A stretch of DNA of 60,382 nucleotides from Acinetobacter sp. ANC 3813 (GCF_002135435.1 NZ_NEGK01000016.1:1-60382), one strand, 5' to 3'; counted from the stretch's first letter, positions 20,672 to 30,281 are shown. Notes: generated by a model from the sequence alone, not told the origin. Numbers and translations are program-made.

Positions 20672-21820
20672 TTAAACACGCATCGGCATGACAACATACG
20701 TTTGATCTTGCTGCGTTGGATCCTGCACCAATACCGACTGATTGGCTTCTGTCATGGTCATGGACACATCATCACCATCCAATACACTGAGCACATCCAG
20801 CAAGTATTGCGCATTAAATGACATTTCCATTGGTGTATCCGCATATTGGATTGCCAGATCTTCACTCGCCTCATCCTGCTCTGGATTATTCGCGCGAAGC
20901 TGCAAAGTATCCGCATCGAAATTCAGGAATACGCCGCGCAATTTTTCATTACTTAAAATCGCGACACGCTGCAGTGACTGCTTAAATACATCATGCGCGA
21001 TCACCACATTTTTGTCGCCGCCGCGCGGAATGACACGGCGGTAATCCGGGAACTTGCCGTCAATCAATTTTGTTGTGAAACGGACGGTAATATCACCTTG
21101 CTCTTTATCACGGTTTGGAATCGTAATCGTTACATTCAGCAGCTCACGGCCAATCAGCAAAGATAATTGCTCATCTTCAACGCTCAGCAGGCGCTGCAGC
21201 TCACCAACTGCTTTACGCGGCGCAATCGCTTGCACCAGTTGCGAAGAATTTGATGTAGCTGACGTTTCGCACAGCGCCAGACGGTGGCCATCCGTTGTCA
21301 CAGCGCGCAATTGATTCTGATCAATTTCAAGCAAAGTACCAGTTAAATAAAAACGCACATCCTGAACGGCCATGGCGAATGACGTTTTCTCAAATAGGCG
21401 CTTCAGTTCCCGCTGCGTTACAGTGACTTGCGTGCCTTGAGTATTTTCAGTATTCAGCAAAGGATAATCTTCTGCAGGCAATGTGCCCAGCACAAAACGG
21501 CTGTTGCCAGACTTCAAAATACAGCGCTGATCTTCAGTAATCTGCAGATCAATTAGGGCAGCGGACGGTAAAGATTTACAAATATCCATCATCTTACGCG
21601 CAGGTACCGTAGTATCCCCCGCCTGCAGGCATGCACCATCCGCAAGCTGCGTGCTGGCAACCAATTCCACTTCTAAATCAGAACCGGTAATGGTCAGCGC
21701 CTGCTCTGTCACCTGAACCTTCACATTAGACAAAATATTTAAGGTATGGCGACGTTCAACCGCTCCTACGACATGTGATAGAACATTCAGTAAGCTTTCT
21801 TTCGCGATTTTTAAACGCAC
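20672..21820 (-). CDS. dnaN: DNA polymerase III beta sliding clamp
   Basis: The ring-shaped processivity clamp of the replicative polymerase. The 382-residue product starts MRLKIAKESLLNVLSHVVGAVERRHTLNILSNV in register with the family (key residues around 8-35). It contains FTTKLIDGKFPDYRRVIP and ends in the usual YVVMPMRV. It lies 110 bp downstream of dnaA on the same strand and 16 bp upstream of recF. Confidence 0.99.
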   Translation of the reverse strand: MRLKIAKESLLNVLSHVVGAVERRHTLNILSNVKVQVTEQALTITGSDLEVELVASTQLADGACLQAGDTTVPARKMMDICKSLPSAALIDLQITEDQRCILKSGNSRFVLGTLPAEDYPLLNTENTQGTQVTVTQRELKRLFEKTSFAMAVQDVRFYLTGTLLEIDQNQLRAVTTDGHRLALCETSATSNSSQLVQAIAPRKAVGELQRLLSVEDEQLSLLIGRELLNVTITIPNRDKEQGDITVRFTTKLIDGKFPDYRRVIPRGGDKNVVIAHDVFKQSLQRVAILSNEKLRGVFLNFDADTLQLRANNPEQDEASEDLAIQYADTPMEMSFNAQYLLDVLSVLDGDDVSMTMTEANQSVLVQDPTQQDQTYVVMPMRV

Positions 21821-21930
21821 GATACTTTCCTCTAATAATGAAGATGCAAATAGATAAAATTAATTTTTTAGCAGTGTACTATGCGGCAGAATATGCCGCA
21901 TTGCAAGAACAGAATATAGGCAAAAACAGC

Positions 21931-23313
21931 TTAACTTTGCAGTAAACGGAGCAAGTTTTTATAGTCTTCGTTAAAGATCGGATCTTCCTCACGCAAGCTC
22001 TGCACTTTTTCACAAGCATGCATCACTGTGCTGTGATCTCGACCGCCAAACGCCATGCCGATTTCAGGAAAACTATCACCTGTCAGCTCACGGGCTAAGC
22101 CCATGGCCAGCTGGCGCGGACGCGCATAAATACGGGTACGTTTCGGGCCAATCAGTTCTTTTAACGGAATGCGGAAGTATTCACTCACCACACGCTGAAT
22201 ATTTTCTGTACTGATCGTGCGCGCGCGGATCGCTAAAACATCTTTCAATGACTCCCGCACCACTTCCAAATCAATTGGCGTGCCCTTAAAGCGGGAAATA
22301 GCCACCACCTTATTCAGCGCACCTTCCAATTCACGCACATTGGCCACAACTTGCTGCGCAATAAACAGCGCGCAGTTGCGCGGCAGCTCAACATTATTGC
22401 TTTCCGCTTTTTTCAGCAAAATTTCAATCCGGGTTTCAATGTCCGGCGGTTCAACACCGACTGACAAGCCCCAAGAAAACCGTGAAACCAGGCGCGGATC
22501 CAATTCCGTCAATTCTTTCGGATATCGGTCTGACGTTAAAATAATCTGCTTTGATTCATCCAAAAGCGCATTAAAAGTGTAGAAAAACTCCACCAAGCTG
22601 GCTTCTTTACCTGCAAGCAGGTGAATATCATCGACTAAAAGCAAATCTAAAGAACGGCAATTTTTCTTAAATTCTTCCACTTTGCCTTGCTGCAGAGAAC
22701 TCACAAAATCCTGAACAAAACTTTCTGCAGTCATATACATCACGCGGGCATTCGGCTTCGCCTGAAGCAATGCATTGCCGACAGCCTGCATTAAATGCGT
22801 TTTACCCAAACCCGTTGGGCCATATAAAAATAACGGGTTATGCTGCGATGCACCGAGCTGAGTCAGCACTTTTCGGCAAGTTTCAGCCGCCATTTGGTTA
22901 GAACGGCCTTCGACAAAGAGAGAAAAAGTGAATAAAGGATTTAATTGACGCTTACGGCTGTTTTTAGCGCTGGGTTCGTCTTTTTCTTTTTTCGGTTTTG
23001 GCGCTGCAGGCGCCGGTGCTGATTCTAAGGCAGCAGTCGTCGTTGCAGGCTGTTCATTGGCTGAAAGAATTGCGCCAGGACGCGAATCAACCAAAATTTC
23101 AACATTCCGGACACGCCCTTCAGACAGCTGCTCAGCCAAAATGGTAATCAGCTCTAAGTGGTGCTCTTGTATATAGCGAGTCCAATAAGGATTTGGCGCG
23201 AATAAACGTAACGTATCACCAGCTTCGTCAGCAACCAAAGGCCGAATCCACATTGTAAAGACATTGCCGGATAACTCTTGGCGCAAACGAGTTAAGCAAT
23301 CTGTCCAAAGCAT
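21931..23313 (-). CDS. dnaA: chromosomal replication initiator DnaA
   Basis: AAA+ ATPase that binds TTATCCACA boxes and opens oriC. The 460-residue product has domain I (MLWTDCLTRLRQELSGNVF), a Pro/Ala/Lys-rich linker (about 85-120), Walker A GPTGLGKT, Walker B LLLVDDIHLL, and the domain IV helix-turn-helix with signature GGRDHSTVMHACEKV. The ATG at 23313 faces the box-rich region at 23392-23780. Confidence 0.99.
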   Translation of the reverse strand: MLWTDCLTRLRQELSGNVFTMWIRPLVADEAGDTLRLFAPNPYWTRYIQEHHLELITILAEQLSEGRVRNVEILVDSRPGAILSANEQPATTTAALESAPAPAAPKPKKEKDEPSAKNSRKRQLNPLFTFSLFVEGRSNQMAAETCRKVLTQLGASQHNPLFLYGPTGLGKTHLMQAVGNALLQAKPNARVMYMTAESFVQDFVSSLQQGKVEEFKKNCRSLDLLLVDDIHLLAGKEASLVEFFYTFNALLDESKQIILTSDRYPKELTELDPRLVSRFSWGLSVGVEPPDIETRIEILLKKAESNNVELPRNCALFIAQQVVANVRELEGALNKVVAISRFKGTPIDLEVVRESLKDVLAIRARTISTENIQRVVSEYFRIPLKELIGPKRTRIYARPRQLAMGLARELTGDSFPEIGMAFGGRDHSTVMHACEKVQSLREEDPIFNEDYKNLLRLLQS

Positions 23314-23391
23314 GTGAAACCCCTATATCAGTCCATTGTGCATAAAAAATATATTCATTGCCCGCCAAAGCGGGTCGCCATTCTAACCAAG

Positions 23392-23780
23392 TTATCCACA
23401 TCTGTCATGGCTAATTCAGCGCTTTTTGGCTAAAAAATCGCAATTTGATCTAAATTTAAATTTAAAAGCCGCATGTGGATAACCAAACCAACAGCTTGTG
23501 GATAAAATATATCACAAAGTTATCCACAAAGTATCAAAATCATAAAAACAGACTTATTCACAAGATAAACCGTTGTTAATAAAAAATTAAAATGGCATTT
23601 CCACAGAAAAATGCGTCCCTAATAGTAATAAATTTAAATTTTAAAATTTGAATTTACTTATAAGAGGCAAGCTTTTTGCGGATAACTCAAAGAAAGATTT
23701 AAATTCAAATTTAAAAGTTGGTTTGAATTTAATTATCAGTAAAGCTTGTGGATAACCTTGTAGGTAAATATGTGGGTAAT
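23392..23780. other. oriC: chromosomal replication origin oriC
   Basis: The 660-bp dnaA-rpmH intergenic region holds perfect DnaA boxes at 23392-23400, 23474-23482, 23497-23505, 23520-23528 and 23747-23755, with near-matches at 23554-23562 (TTATTCACA) and 23771-23779 (TGTGGGTAA). Stretches rich in AAATTTAAA, TTTAAATTC and TTTGAATTT (around 23450, 23630, 23698) form the likely unwinding element. The location between dnaA and rpmH equals the known Pseudomonas/Acinetobacter origin position. Confidence 0.93.
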
Positions 23781-23907
23781 TTATTAGTTTATTATAAACA
23801 GCATCTTATGATGTGTGTAACTATTTTTATTCTATTTAGAGGAAATATATCTTTGTTAGCGTGAAATTAAATTGAGCAGACAATTTTGAAAGAAAACTTG
23901 TTTTTCA

Positions 23908-23936
23908 TTGACAGCTCAAGCAATGAGCACTAAAAT
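23908..23936 (+). promoter_or_regulatory. rpmH promoter
   Basis: TTGACA (23908-23913), 17 bp, TAAAAT (23931-23936): a near-consensus housekeeping promoter starting RNA about 30 bp before rpmH. Confidence 0.85.
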
Positions 23937-23975
23937 CGCGAACCTTTATAGAAAGATCACTTTTGGAGTTTCAAC

Positions 23976-24110
23976 ATGAAACGTACTTTCCAGCCTTCTG
24001 AACTGAAACGTAAACGTGTTCACGGTTTCCGTGCTCGCATGGCTACAAAAGCTGGCCGTCAAGTATTGGCTCGCCGCCGTGCTAAAGGCCGTCATAGCTT
24101 AACTGTTTAA
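23976..24110 (+). CDS. rpmH: 50S ribosomal protein L34
   Basis: The 44-residue basic protein begins [20 protein letters not shown] and ends with the usual GRHSLTV. It belongs to the large ribosomal subunit. GGAG lies upstream of ATG 23976. It is the first gene of the rpmH-rnpA-yidD-yidC-mnmE block reading away from oriC. Confidence 0.99.
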
Positions 24111-24142
24111 TTTAATCAGTTGGCTATAACGACTTGGGCGTT

Positions 24143-24535
24143 ATGACAGCACTTTATGGCTTCAGCACAGATGTACGCATACACTGTGCTGCCGATTATA
24201 AAAGTGTCTTCGATGGTGCGCTTTTTAAAGTGCATCAGCCCCACTTCTTATTTCTTGCAAAACGTTCCGAACTGCCAAATAGCCGTTTGGGTATTGTTGT
24301 TGCTAAGAAAAAAGTGCGCCGTGCGCATGAACGAAATCGAGTAAAACGTCTTGCTCGCGAAAGTTTTCGCCTGCATCAGCAGCAATTAGATGATTTGGAT
24401 ATTGTCGTTATGCCTAAAGCAGGTATAGATGCAGTACCAAATGCTGAATTGCATCAGCAATTACAATTTGCTTGGCAAAAGCTGAACAGACTTGCCAAAA
24501 AGCATACAAAAATAGCTTCCTCCCTGCAAAAGTAG
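24143..24535 (+). CDS. rnpA: ribonuclease P protein component
   Basis: Protein cofactor of RNase P, which matures tRNA 5' ends. The product has 130 residues from ATG 24143 ([14 protein letters not shown]); an in-frame TTG at 24134 is possible but less likely. The RNR signature [12 protein letters not shown] and the preceding [12 protein letters not shown] are diagnostic. It ends 9 bp before yidD. Confidence 0.97.
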   Translation: MTALYGFSTDVRIHCAADYKSVFDGALFKVHQPHFLFLAKRSELPNSRLGIVVAKKKVRRAHERNRVKRLARESFRLHQQQLDDLDIVVMPKAGIDAVPNAELHQQLQFAWQKLNRLAKKHTKIASSLQK

Positions 24536-24544
24536 AGATGGCCA

Positions 24545-24865
24545 ATGGTACATTTGCTGCATTGGTTGATCCGTTTTTATCAGATTGCGATTAGTCCGCT
24601 TTTAGGGCCGCGCTGCCGTTATATTCCTACGTGTTCTCAATACTCATTGGAAGCAGTCCATTTACATGGCGCTGCACGTGGAACTTGGCTGTCTGTTAAG
24701 CGCATTTGCCGCTGCCATCCTTGGGGCGGTTCGGGCTATGATCCTGTGCCTTGCAAAGCAGTTCGTTTTATTTCATTTCAGCAAATAGATTCTCAAACGC
24801 TTCACGTTGCTGTACCCTTTCGTGATCGTTTAATGAACCAAAAACACTCTAACCACTTGGGGTAA
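24545..24865 (+). CDS. yidD: membrane protein insertion efficiency factor YidD
   Basis: Small membrane-associated protein that assists YidC-dependent insertion. The 106-residue product has an amphipathic/hydrophobic N-terminus ([22 protein letters not shown]) and the family motifs [10 protein letters not shown] and [15 protein letters not shown]. The tail is somewhat longer than in E. coli (85). It is six bases from yidC. A weak parS-like sequence (24670-24685) lies inside it. Confidence 0.96.
   Translation: MVHLLHWLIRFYQIAISPLLGPRCRYIPTCSQYSLEAVHLHGAARGTWLSVKRICRCHPWGGSGYDPVPCKAVRFISFQQIDSQTLHVAVPFRDRLMNQKHSNHLG
24670..24685. promoter_or_regulatory. weak parS-like site within yidD
   Basis: The core GCTGCACGTGGAAC (24671-24684) differs at one position from GTTNCACGTGNAAC. 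It lies under 1 kb to the right of oriC. It is inside a gene, so it could be coincidence. Confidence 0.35.
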
Positions 24866-24870
24866 TAGAA

Positions 24871-26631
24871 ATGCAACAATGGGCCAGGATTGCTATTCTC
24901 GGGGCCATGTTTGTTATCGCTTATTTGCTCATTTTGGCTTGGCAAAAAGATTACGGCAATGCTGAAAGCAAGCCGCAGCAAAAAACTGCTGTGGTGTCGC
25001 ATGAAGTATCTGCTGACTTGCCAAATAGCCAAACTGCCGCAGCATCTTCGGATGTGCCGCAGGCGAATATTGCCGCGCAGCAAACAGCAGACGCCTCTGC
25101 ACCTGTAAGTCAACAGCTTGTTTCAGTGAAAACTGACCTTTACCACTTTTGGATCAATCCAAAAGGCGGTGATATTGTTCGTGTTGAATTACTCAATCAT
25201 GACAAAAATAAAGACAGCGATGAACCTTTTGTCATGCTGGAAAGCGATGCCAAACGCACTTATGTGGCTCAATCAGGCTTAATCGGTCTGAATGGCCCTG
25301 ACAGCGCGCGTGCAGGCCGCCCATCATATGAAGTTGAAAAAACTGCTTATAGTTTGGCTGATGCAAAAGCTGTTCAAAAAGATGGAAAAGCTGAAAAAGT
25401 TTTAACTGTGCCAATGGTGCTGAAAACTGCAGACGGCGTGGAAATTATTAAGACCTTCAGCTTTACGCAAGGCGAATATCCAGTTGTCGTCAGCTACAAG
25501 ATTGTTAACCGCAGCAGCCAGAACTGGCAAGGCCAAATGTTTGGCCAACTGAAACGTGACAACTCTGAAGATCCAGGCAAGTCTGACCAAGGTATTTTCA
25601 CTTTAGGTACATTCTTGGGCGGCGCTTGGGGCTCACCGGAAGAACATTACAACAAGCTGAAATTTGCCAACTTCAATGAAGAAAAATTGAGTGTTGAAGC
25701 CAAAGGCGGCTGGGTTGCAATGGTGCAGCACTATTTCGTCAGCGCTTGGGTGCCGGGCGAGTTGAAATTAACGCAGGCGAATGGCCAGCCTTATGCAGCG
25801 AAATTGGAGTCGCGTAAATCTTCAGATGATATGAATATCATCCAATTTACTTCGCCTTCATTTAACGTTCCTGCAGGTACAGCGGCTGAAGTAGACGCAA
25901 CATTCTACTCTGGTCCAAAAATTCAGTCTGAATTGAAAGACTTAGCTGAAGGCTTAAACCAAACTGTCGATTATGGCTGGTTATGGCCAATTGCTAAGCT
26001 GCTGTTCTTAGGCTTGCAATTTTTCCATGGCTTGGTAGGCAACTGGGGCTGGTCAATTATTCTATTGACGATTCTGGTGAAACTGATTCTTTGGCCGCTG
26101 TCGTCTAAGAGCTACCGCTCTATGGCGAAAATGCGTGTGATTGCGCCAGAAATGCAGCGCATGAAAGAAGAATTCGGTGAAGACCGCATGCGTTTCTCGC
26201 AAGAAATGATGGCGCTGTATAAGCGTGAACAAGTGAACCCGCTGTCGGGCTGCTTGCCGTTATTGCTGCAAATGCCGATCTTCCTTGCCTTGTACTGGGT
26301 ATTGATGGAATCCGTTGAACTGCGCCATGCGCCGTGGTTAGGCTGGATTCAGGATTTATCTGCGATGGATCCATGGTTTATCTTGCCGCTGCTGATGGGC
26401 GTAACCATGTTCATTCAGCAAAGTTTGAATCCTCAGCCAGCAGATCCAATGCAGGCGAAAGTATTCAAAATTATGCCGATTATTTTCACGGTGTTCATGC
26501 TGTTCTTCCCTGCAGGCTTAGTGCTGTACTGGATTGTCAACAACAGTATTACCATCTTGCAGCAGGGCCTGATTAACAAAGGCGTTGCGAAAGAGCGTGA
26601 AAAGCGAGACGGAGCGAACCCAGCAAACTAA
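24871..26631 (+). CDS. yidC: membrane protein insertase YidC
   Basis: Inserts and folds inner-membrane proteins with or without Sec. The 586-residue product has an N-terminal membrane segment (about 6-23), a Gln/Ala-rich linker and a large periplasmic domain (about 80-370). The conserved five-helix core follows, with LFLGLQFFHGLVGNWGWSIILLTILVKLILWPLSSKSYRSMAKM and LPLLLQMPIFLALYWVL. It ends in a basic tail. It follows yidD by six bases. A strong terminator-like hairpin lies 20 bp after the stop. Confidence 0.98.
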   Translation: MQQWARIAILGAMFVIAYLLILAWQKDYGNAESKPQQKTAVVSHEVSADLPNSQTAAASSDVPQANIAAQQTADASAPVSQQLVSVKTDLYHFWINPKGGDIVRVELLNHDKNKDSDEPFVMLESDAKRTYVAQSGLIGLNGPDSARAGRPSYEVEKTAYSLADAKAVQKDGKAEKVLTVPMVLKTADGVEIIKTFSFTQGEYPVVVSYKIVNRSSQNWQGQMFGQLKRDNSEDPGKSDQGIFTLGTFLGGAWGSPEEHYNKLKFANFNEEKLSVEAKGGWVAMVQHYFVSAWVPGELKLTQANGQPYAAKLESRKSSDDMNIIQFTSPSFNVPAGTAAEVDATFYSGPKIQSELKDLAEGLNQTVDYGWLWPIAKLLFLGLQFFHGLVGNWGWSIILLTILVKLILWPLSSKSYRSMAKMRVIAPEMQRMKEEFGEDRMRFSQEMMALYKREQVNPLSGCLPLLLQMPIFLALYWVLMESVELRHAPWLGWIQDLSAMDPWFILPLLMGVTMFIQQSLNPQPADPMQAKVFKIMPIIFTVFMLFFPAGLVLYWIVNNSITILQQGLINKGVAKEREKRDGANPAN

Positions 26632-26651
26632 GAAGTGCTGATTAGCTGAAT

Positions 26652-26688
26652 AAATCCGCTTAAGATGGTAATCTTAGGCGGATTTTTC
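26652..26688 (+). terminator. terminator between yidC and mnmE
   Basis: AAATCCGC and TAAGAT pair with ATCTTA and GCGGATTT around loop GGTA, followed by T run. mnmE therefore needs its own promoter or read-through. Confidence 0.8.
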
Positions 26689-26734
26689 TTTGCCTGTCAT
26701 TTTAGATTTTGAGGTAGATATTTAGGTGAGTACC

Positions 26735-28090
26735 ATGCAAAACCGAACCACGATTGCTGCAATTGCAACTCCGCCAGGACGCGGCGGCGTCGGGGTGATT
26801 CGCCTGTCTGGGCCAAAATCTTATGCAATTGCAGAAGCGCTGAGCCAAACCGCTTTGCCGAAAGCGCGCTATGCCGGTTTCCGCAAGTTTTTGGATGCCC
26901 AAGGCGAGGTCATGGATGAAGGCTTAACCATTTGCTTCCCGAATCCGCACTCCTTTACGGGGGAGGATGTGGTGGAGCTGCAGGGCCATGGCGGCCCTGT
27001 GATTCAAAATGCTTTGCTGGCGCGTTTATTGGAATTAGGTGCTGTGGCAGCCAAAGCAGGCGAATTTTCAATGCGCGCATTTGAAAACGGCAAGATGGAT
27101 TTGGTGCAGGCGGAAGCGATCGCCGATTTAATTGATGCGACCTCCCAGGCTGCAGCTCGCTCTGCAGTACGTTCGCTGCAGGGTGCCTTTTCCAGCAAAG
27201 TGAATACGGTGCTGGAAAACCTGATCCACTTGCGCCTGCATGTGGAAGCTGCCATTGATTTTCCAGAAGAAGAAATTGATTTTCTGGCGGACGGGAAAAT
27301 ATTGAGATTGCTGGATGAGGTGAGCGCATCAGTTAGTGCTGTGCAGCAATCCGCGCGTCAAGGTCAGCTGCTGCGCGAAGGCCTACAGGTGGTGATTGCC
27401 GGCAAACCCAATGCAGGAAAATCTTCGCTGCTGAATTCGCTGGCTGGTGTTGAACGTGCGATTGTGACCGACATCGCCGGTACTACACGTGATGTTTTGC
27501 ATGAAAAAATTACCCTGAATGGCTTGCCGATTACATTGACGGATACGGCTGGCCTGCGTGAAACAGGTGATGTGGTTGAGAAAGAAGGCATCCGCCGTGC
27601 AATTCAGGAAATTGAACAGGCGGATTTGCTGCTGCTGGTGTATGACCTGAGTCAAGGGGAAAACCCGCTTGAACTGGCGAAAAACTATTTTGCAGAACAC
27701 ATTGAGCCGAAACGCTTAATGCTGATTGGCAATAAATGCGATTTAACAGGGGCTGTGCCAGCGCTTGGTGATTTGCATGGCTTCCGGCATGTGACTGTAT
27801 CCGCGAAGCAGGAAACAGGCGTACAGGCGCTTATAGATGCCGTGACAGCGCATGCAGGCTTTCAGCCTGAAGAAGATACCTTTATTGCGCGTACACGCCA
27901 TTTAGACGCAATGACGCGTACTCAGCGCTATTTGGCAGAAGCGCGTGAACAGCTGACCGTTTTCCATGCAGGTGAGCTGGTCGCAGAATCACTGCGCTTA
28001 GCGCAAAATGCGCTGGGGGAAATTACGGGTGATTTCAGTGCAGATGACTTGCTGGGCAAGATATTTGGATCATTCTGTATTGGAAAGTAA
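26735..28090 (+). CDS. mnmE: tRNA modification GTPase MnmE (3' end rebuilt by the island)
   Basis: With MnmG it forms the cmnm5 modification of wobble uridine. The product has the N-terminal formyl-THF domain (TTIAAIATPPGRGGVGVIRLSG), GTPase G1 GKPNAGKSSLLN, G2/G3 GTTRDV and DTAGLRE, G4 NKCD and the C-terminal FCIGK active-site cysteine motif. ATG 26735 is preceded by AGGTGAG; a GTG at 26726 is the alternative. The final codons TTC TGT ATT GGA AAG TAA lie in the left attachment site. The version at 39265-39282 (TTC TGT ATT GGT AAA TAA) is the displaced original end, so the protein sequence is unchanged. Confidence 0.96.
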   Translation: MQNRTTIAAIATPPGRGGVGVIRLSGPKSYAIAEALSQTALPKARYAGFRKFLDAQGEVMDEGLTICFPNPHSFTGEDVVELQGHGGPVIQNALLARLLELGAVAAKAGEFSMRAFENGKMDLVQAEAIADLIDATSQAAARSAVRSLQGAFSSKVNTVLENLIHLRLHVEAAIDFPEEEIDFLADGKILRLLDEVSASVSAVQQSARQGQLLREGLQVVIAGKPNAGKSSLLNSLAGVERAIVTDIAGTTRDVLHEKITLNGLPITLTDTAGLRETGDVVEKEGIRRAIQEIEQADLLLLVYDLSQGENPLELAKNYFAEHIEPKRLMLIGNKCDLTGAVPALGDLHGFRHVTVSAKQETGVQALIDAVTAHAGFQPEEDTFIARTRHLDAMTRTQRYLAEAREQLTVFHAGELVAESLRLAQNALGEITGDFSADDLLGKIFGSFCIGK

Positions 28091-28093
28091 TTT
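28071..28093. repeat. attL: attL (left attachment repeat)
   Basis: Begins CATTCTGTATTGG, identical over 13 bases with the right copy. The following ten bases differ at two positions, both at third codon positions of mnmE. Confidence 0.88.
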
Positions 28094-28140
28094 CAATTTT
28101 TGATATTGTTTAATAAGTTCCAAAGAGTTCCAGTTAGTTT

Positions 28141-28180
28141 AATAAAGCATTAAGTAATAACAGCTTAGTGCTTTATTTTT
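28141..28180 (+). terminator. element-borne terminator behind mnmE
   Basis: AATAAAGCATTAAG (28141-28154) pairs with CTTAGTGCTTTATT (28164-28177) with one G-U pair, then a T run. It replaces the native mnmE terminator, which integration moved 11 kb away. Confidence 0.75.
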
Positions 28181-28235
28181 GCCTTTTCATCATTCCAATA
28201 TGTTCAATGCATTCAACTAATGCTATGATTTTTTT

Positions 28236-28289
28236 AGTCACCAATAAGTCACAATCTTAAAAGTGGCTTATATTTTTTTAATGGTGACT
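28236..28289. promoter_or_regulatory. nested AGTCAC repeats upstream of the integrase gene
   Basis: AGTCACCA (28236-28243) and TGGTGACT (28282-28289) form an exact inverted pair. Inside lie ATAAGTCAC and GTGGCTTAT, a near-inverted pair. The AGTCAC core occurs three times here and twice at 39189-39205 near the other end. This fits integrase arm-type or excisionase sites overlapping the int promoter. Confidence 0.55.
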
Positions 28290-28294
28290 TAATT

Positions 28295-29530
28295 ATGGCG
28301 CAAGCAGAAAAGATACTTTTTTCTACTGACAGAGAAATTAAAAATCTAAAAGCTGGTGAGAAGAGATATACGGCAAAGGATGTAGCTGCTAACGGTTTGT
28401 TTTTGGATATAACAACAACTGGCGTAAAGTCGTGGTGGTATCGCTATTCTTTAAATGGAAAACAGGAACGATTGGTTATAGGCCGTTATCCTGATATGTC
28501 ATTAAAGGACGCCAGACAGGTTCGGGATGAATCGGCCTCTATGGTCGCTAAGGGTATTTCACCAAAACAGAATAAAAATAAAGTCACCAGTACTTTATTT
28601 CGTGACTACGGTGAACGCTATTTGAATGACGTCATCAAAAAATACCGAGCGAATCCATACAATATGATTTTATGCTTGAACAATGATATTTATCCATTGC
28701 TAGGGCATATTGCTGTAGATCAAATCGATATGGATGATGTGCGCCGCGTTATATGGCGCAAGAAAGATCAAGGCTATGATGCTGCCGCTAATCAAGTGCG
28801 TGGGCTATTAAAGCGTATGTTTGATTACGCTATAACTTTAGGTTTAGTGTCATTTAATCCAGTTCTATCCATTCCTACTCGGCATGTTTATAAGGCTGTG
28901 CCTAGAGAACGTTATTTAAAAACGGATGAGATACGCAAGTTTTACACTACCCTTTTAAATTCACGCATTTATCGGCCTAGAAAACTTGGCCTTTTGCTGT
29001 CCTTGCTGACACTGGTTCGAAAGTCAGAGCTATTAAGGGCGCAGTGGCAAGACATAGATTTTGAAAAACGCTTATGGCTTATTCCTGAAACAAAGGCAGA
29101 TAGTGCAACTGGCCATAGCCGTGAAATGGTTGTTTATATGTCAGATCAAGTGATTGAGATTTTCAAAGAGTTGAAAACAATTGCTGGTGATGAGCCTTTT
29201 GTATTTGTAGGTAGAAAGACTGGTACGCATATCAGTCATAACGCATTCAACACGGCGCAAAAATCGGCATTGTCTTTAACAGATATACCTGATTTCACTG
29301 TCCACGATTTACGCCGTACAGCAAGCACACACTTAAATGAGCAAGGTTTTAATAGTGATGCCATTGAAGCTTGTTTGAATCACACAATGCGAGGCGTTAG
29401 GGGTGTTTATAACAAGGCTAAGTATAAGAAAGAACGCACAGAGATGATGAGTAAATGGAGCGATTATATTTTTAGTCTGATTTATGAGCCTAACCTGATC
29501 TTTTTTAATCAAGTTAGAAAAATTAGTTAA
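28295..29530 (+). CDS. int: tyrosine recombinase (DUF4102/P4-type integrase)
   Basis: Catalyses site-specific integration and excision of the island. The 411-residue product has an N-terminal arm-binding DUF4102-like domain (1-90; VKSWWYRYSLNGKQERLVIGRYPDMSLKDAR), a core-binding domain (about 100-190) and the catalytic domain. Catalytic residues are Arg242 (LVRKSELLRAQW), His337 and Arg340 (VHDLRRTASTH), His363 and the nucleophile Tyr372 (GVYNKAKY). It is full length and probably active. It is next to attL, reading into the element. Confidence 0.95.
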   Translation: MAQAEKILFSTDREIKNLKAGEKRYTAKDVAANGLFLDITTTGVKSWWYRYSLNGKQERLVIGRYPDMSLKDARQVRDESASMVAKGISPKQNKNKVTSTLFRDYGERYLNDVIKKYRANPYNMILCLNNDIYPLLGHIAVDQIDMDDVRRVIWRKKDQGYDAAANQVRGLLKRMFDYAITLGLVSFNPVLSIPTRHVYKAVPRERYLKTDEIRKFYTTLLNSRIYRPRKLGLLLSLLTLVRKSELLRAQWQDIDFEKRLWLIPETKADSATGHSREMVVYMSDQVIEIFKELKTIAGDEPFVFVGRKTGTHISHNAFNTAQKSALSLTDIPDFTVHDLRRTASTHLNEQGFNSDAIEACLNHTMRGVRGVYNKAKYKKERTEMMSKWSDYIFSLIYEPNLIFFNQVRKIS

Positions 29531-30038
29531 TTTGCTGAAAAGAGGTTATGCGGGGGGATTGTTTGTTCAATTACTAACCATTTTACCTTTTTTAGCCGTG
29601 TTAATGTTCCAAAAATTGGAAAGCAGTGCAATGTGTTCAATGGAATACAGTGACTTTTTATACAAAAAAAGGCCAGCATTGCTAACCTTTCTCTGTGATG
29701 AGAAGTGACGCCAATCACGAATCATCATTTTTTATAACCTCGCCGTAACGGGCACAACCTAGGAGAACCTAGAATGTAAAGCAAAGATTATAGGCAGACC
29801 TAAAGATTTATTATATTTCTATAGGTACGGTTCTAATATTATAGGTTTTATCGGTTTACGGCAAATAGCGGCCATCTGCTTTCATTTCTTATTGGGATAG
29901 AGGCGTAGCTAAGCTTGTTTTGCTGTAACTGCTGTTTCCTGTTTATTCAATTTAGTGCCGTGGCTCCTCCCTAATTTTTGCTGCATTCTCCCCTCCTTTG
30001 TTTGTGTTTAGGCATTTCCATATTTGGAGCATGTTTAG
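29531..30038. other. noncoding stretch upstream of the regulator operon
   Basis: No gene is seen in these 508 bases. TATAGG occurs at 29789, 29820 and 29840, and CTAGG/CCTAG form a short inverted repeat near 29758-29772. These may be operators for the AlpA- or HTH-type regulators downstream, which is inference. Confidence 0.4.
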
Positions 30039-30281
30039 ATGAAAACATCTGACAATCATAAAAATACAACTCAGCGTTTAATCCGCCGCAAAGAAGTTCA
30101 AGCCAAAACAGGCCTTGGAGCTTCCTCTATTTACGCATTGATGGCGGAAGGATTATTTCCGAAATGCATCAATTTGTCTGAACGCCGTGTCGCTTGGGTT
30201 GAATCTGAGATAGATGAATGGGTTTCTAAATGTATTGCGCATCATAGAGAAGTAAATTCAACAAAAGGTGGTTCTCTATGA
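30039..30281 (+). CDS. AlpA-family DNA-binding regulator / excisionase-like
   Basis: The 80-residue product has the AlpA/MerR-like winged helix: RLIRRKEVQAKTGLGASSIYALMAEGLFPKCINLSERRVAWVESEIDEWV. In P4-type elements AlpA activates integrase expression and can act in excision. The gene heads a tight operon, overlapping the next gene by four bases. The chosen ATG has GGAG upstream. Confidence 0.88.
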   Translation: MKTSDNHKNTTQRLIRRKEVQAKTGLGASSIYALMAEGLFPKCINLSERRVAWVESEIDEWVSKCIAHHREVNSTKGGSL

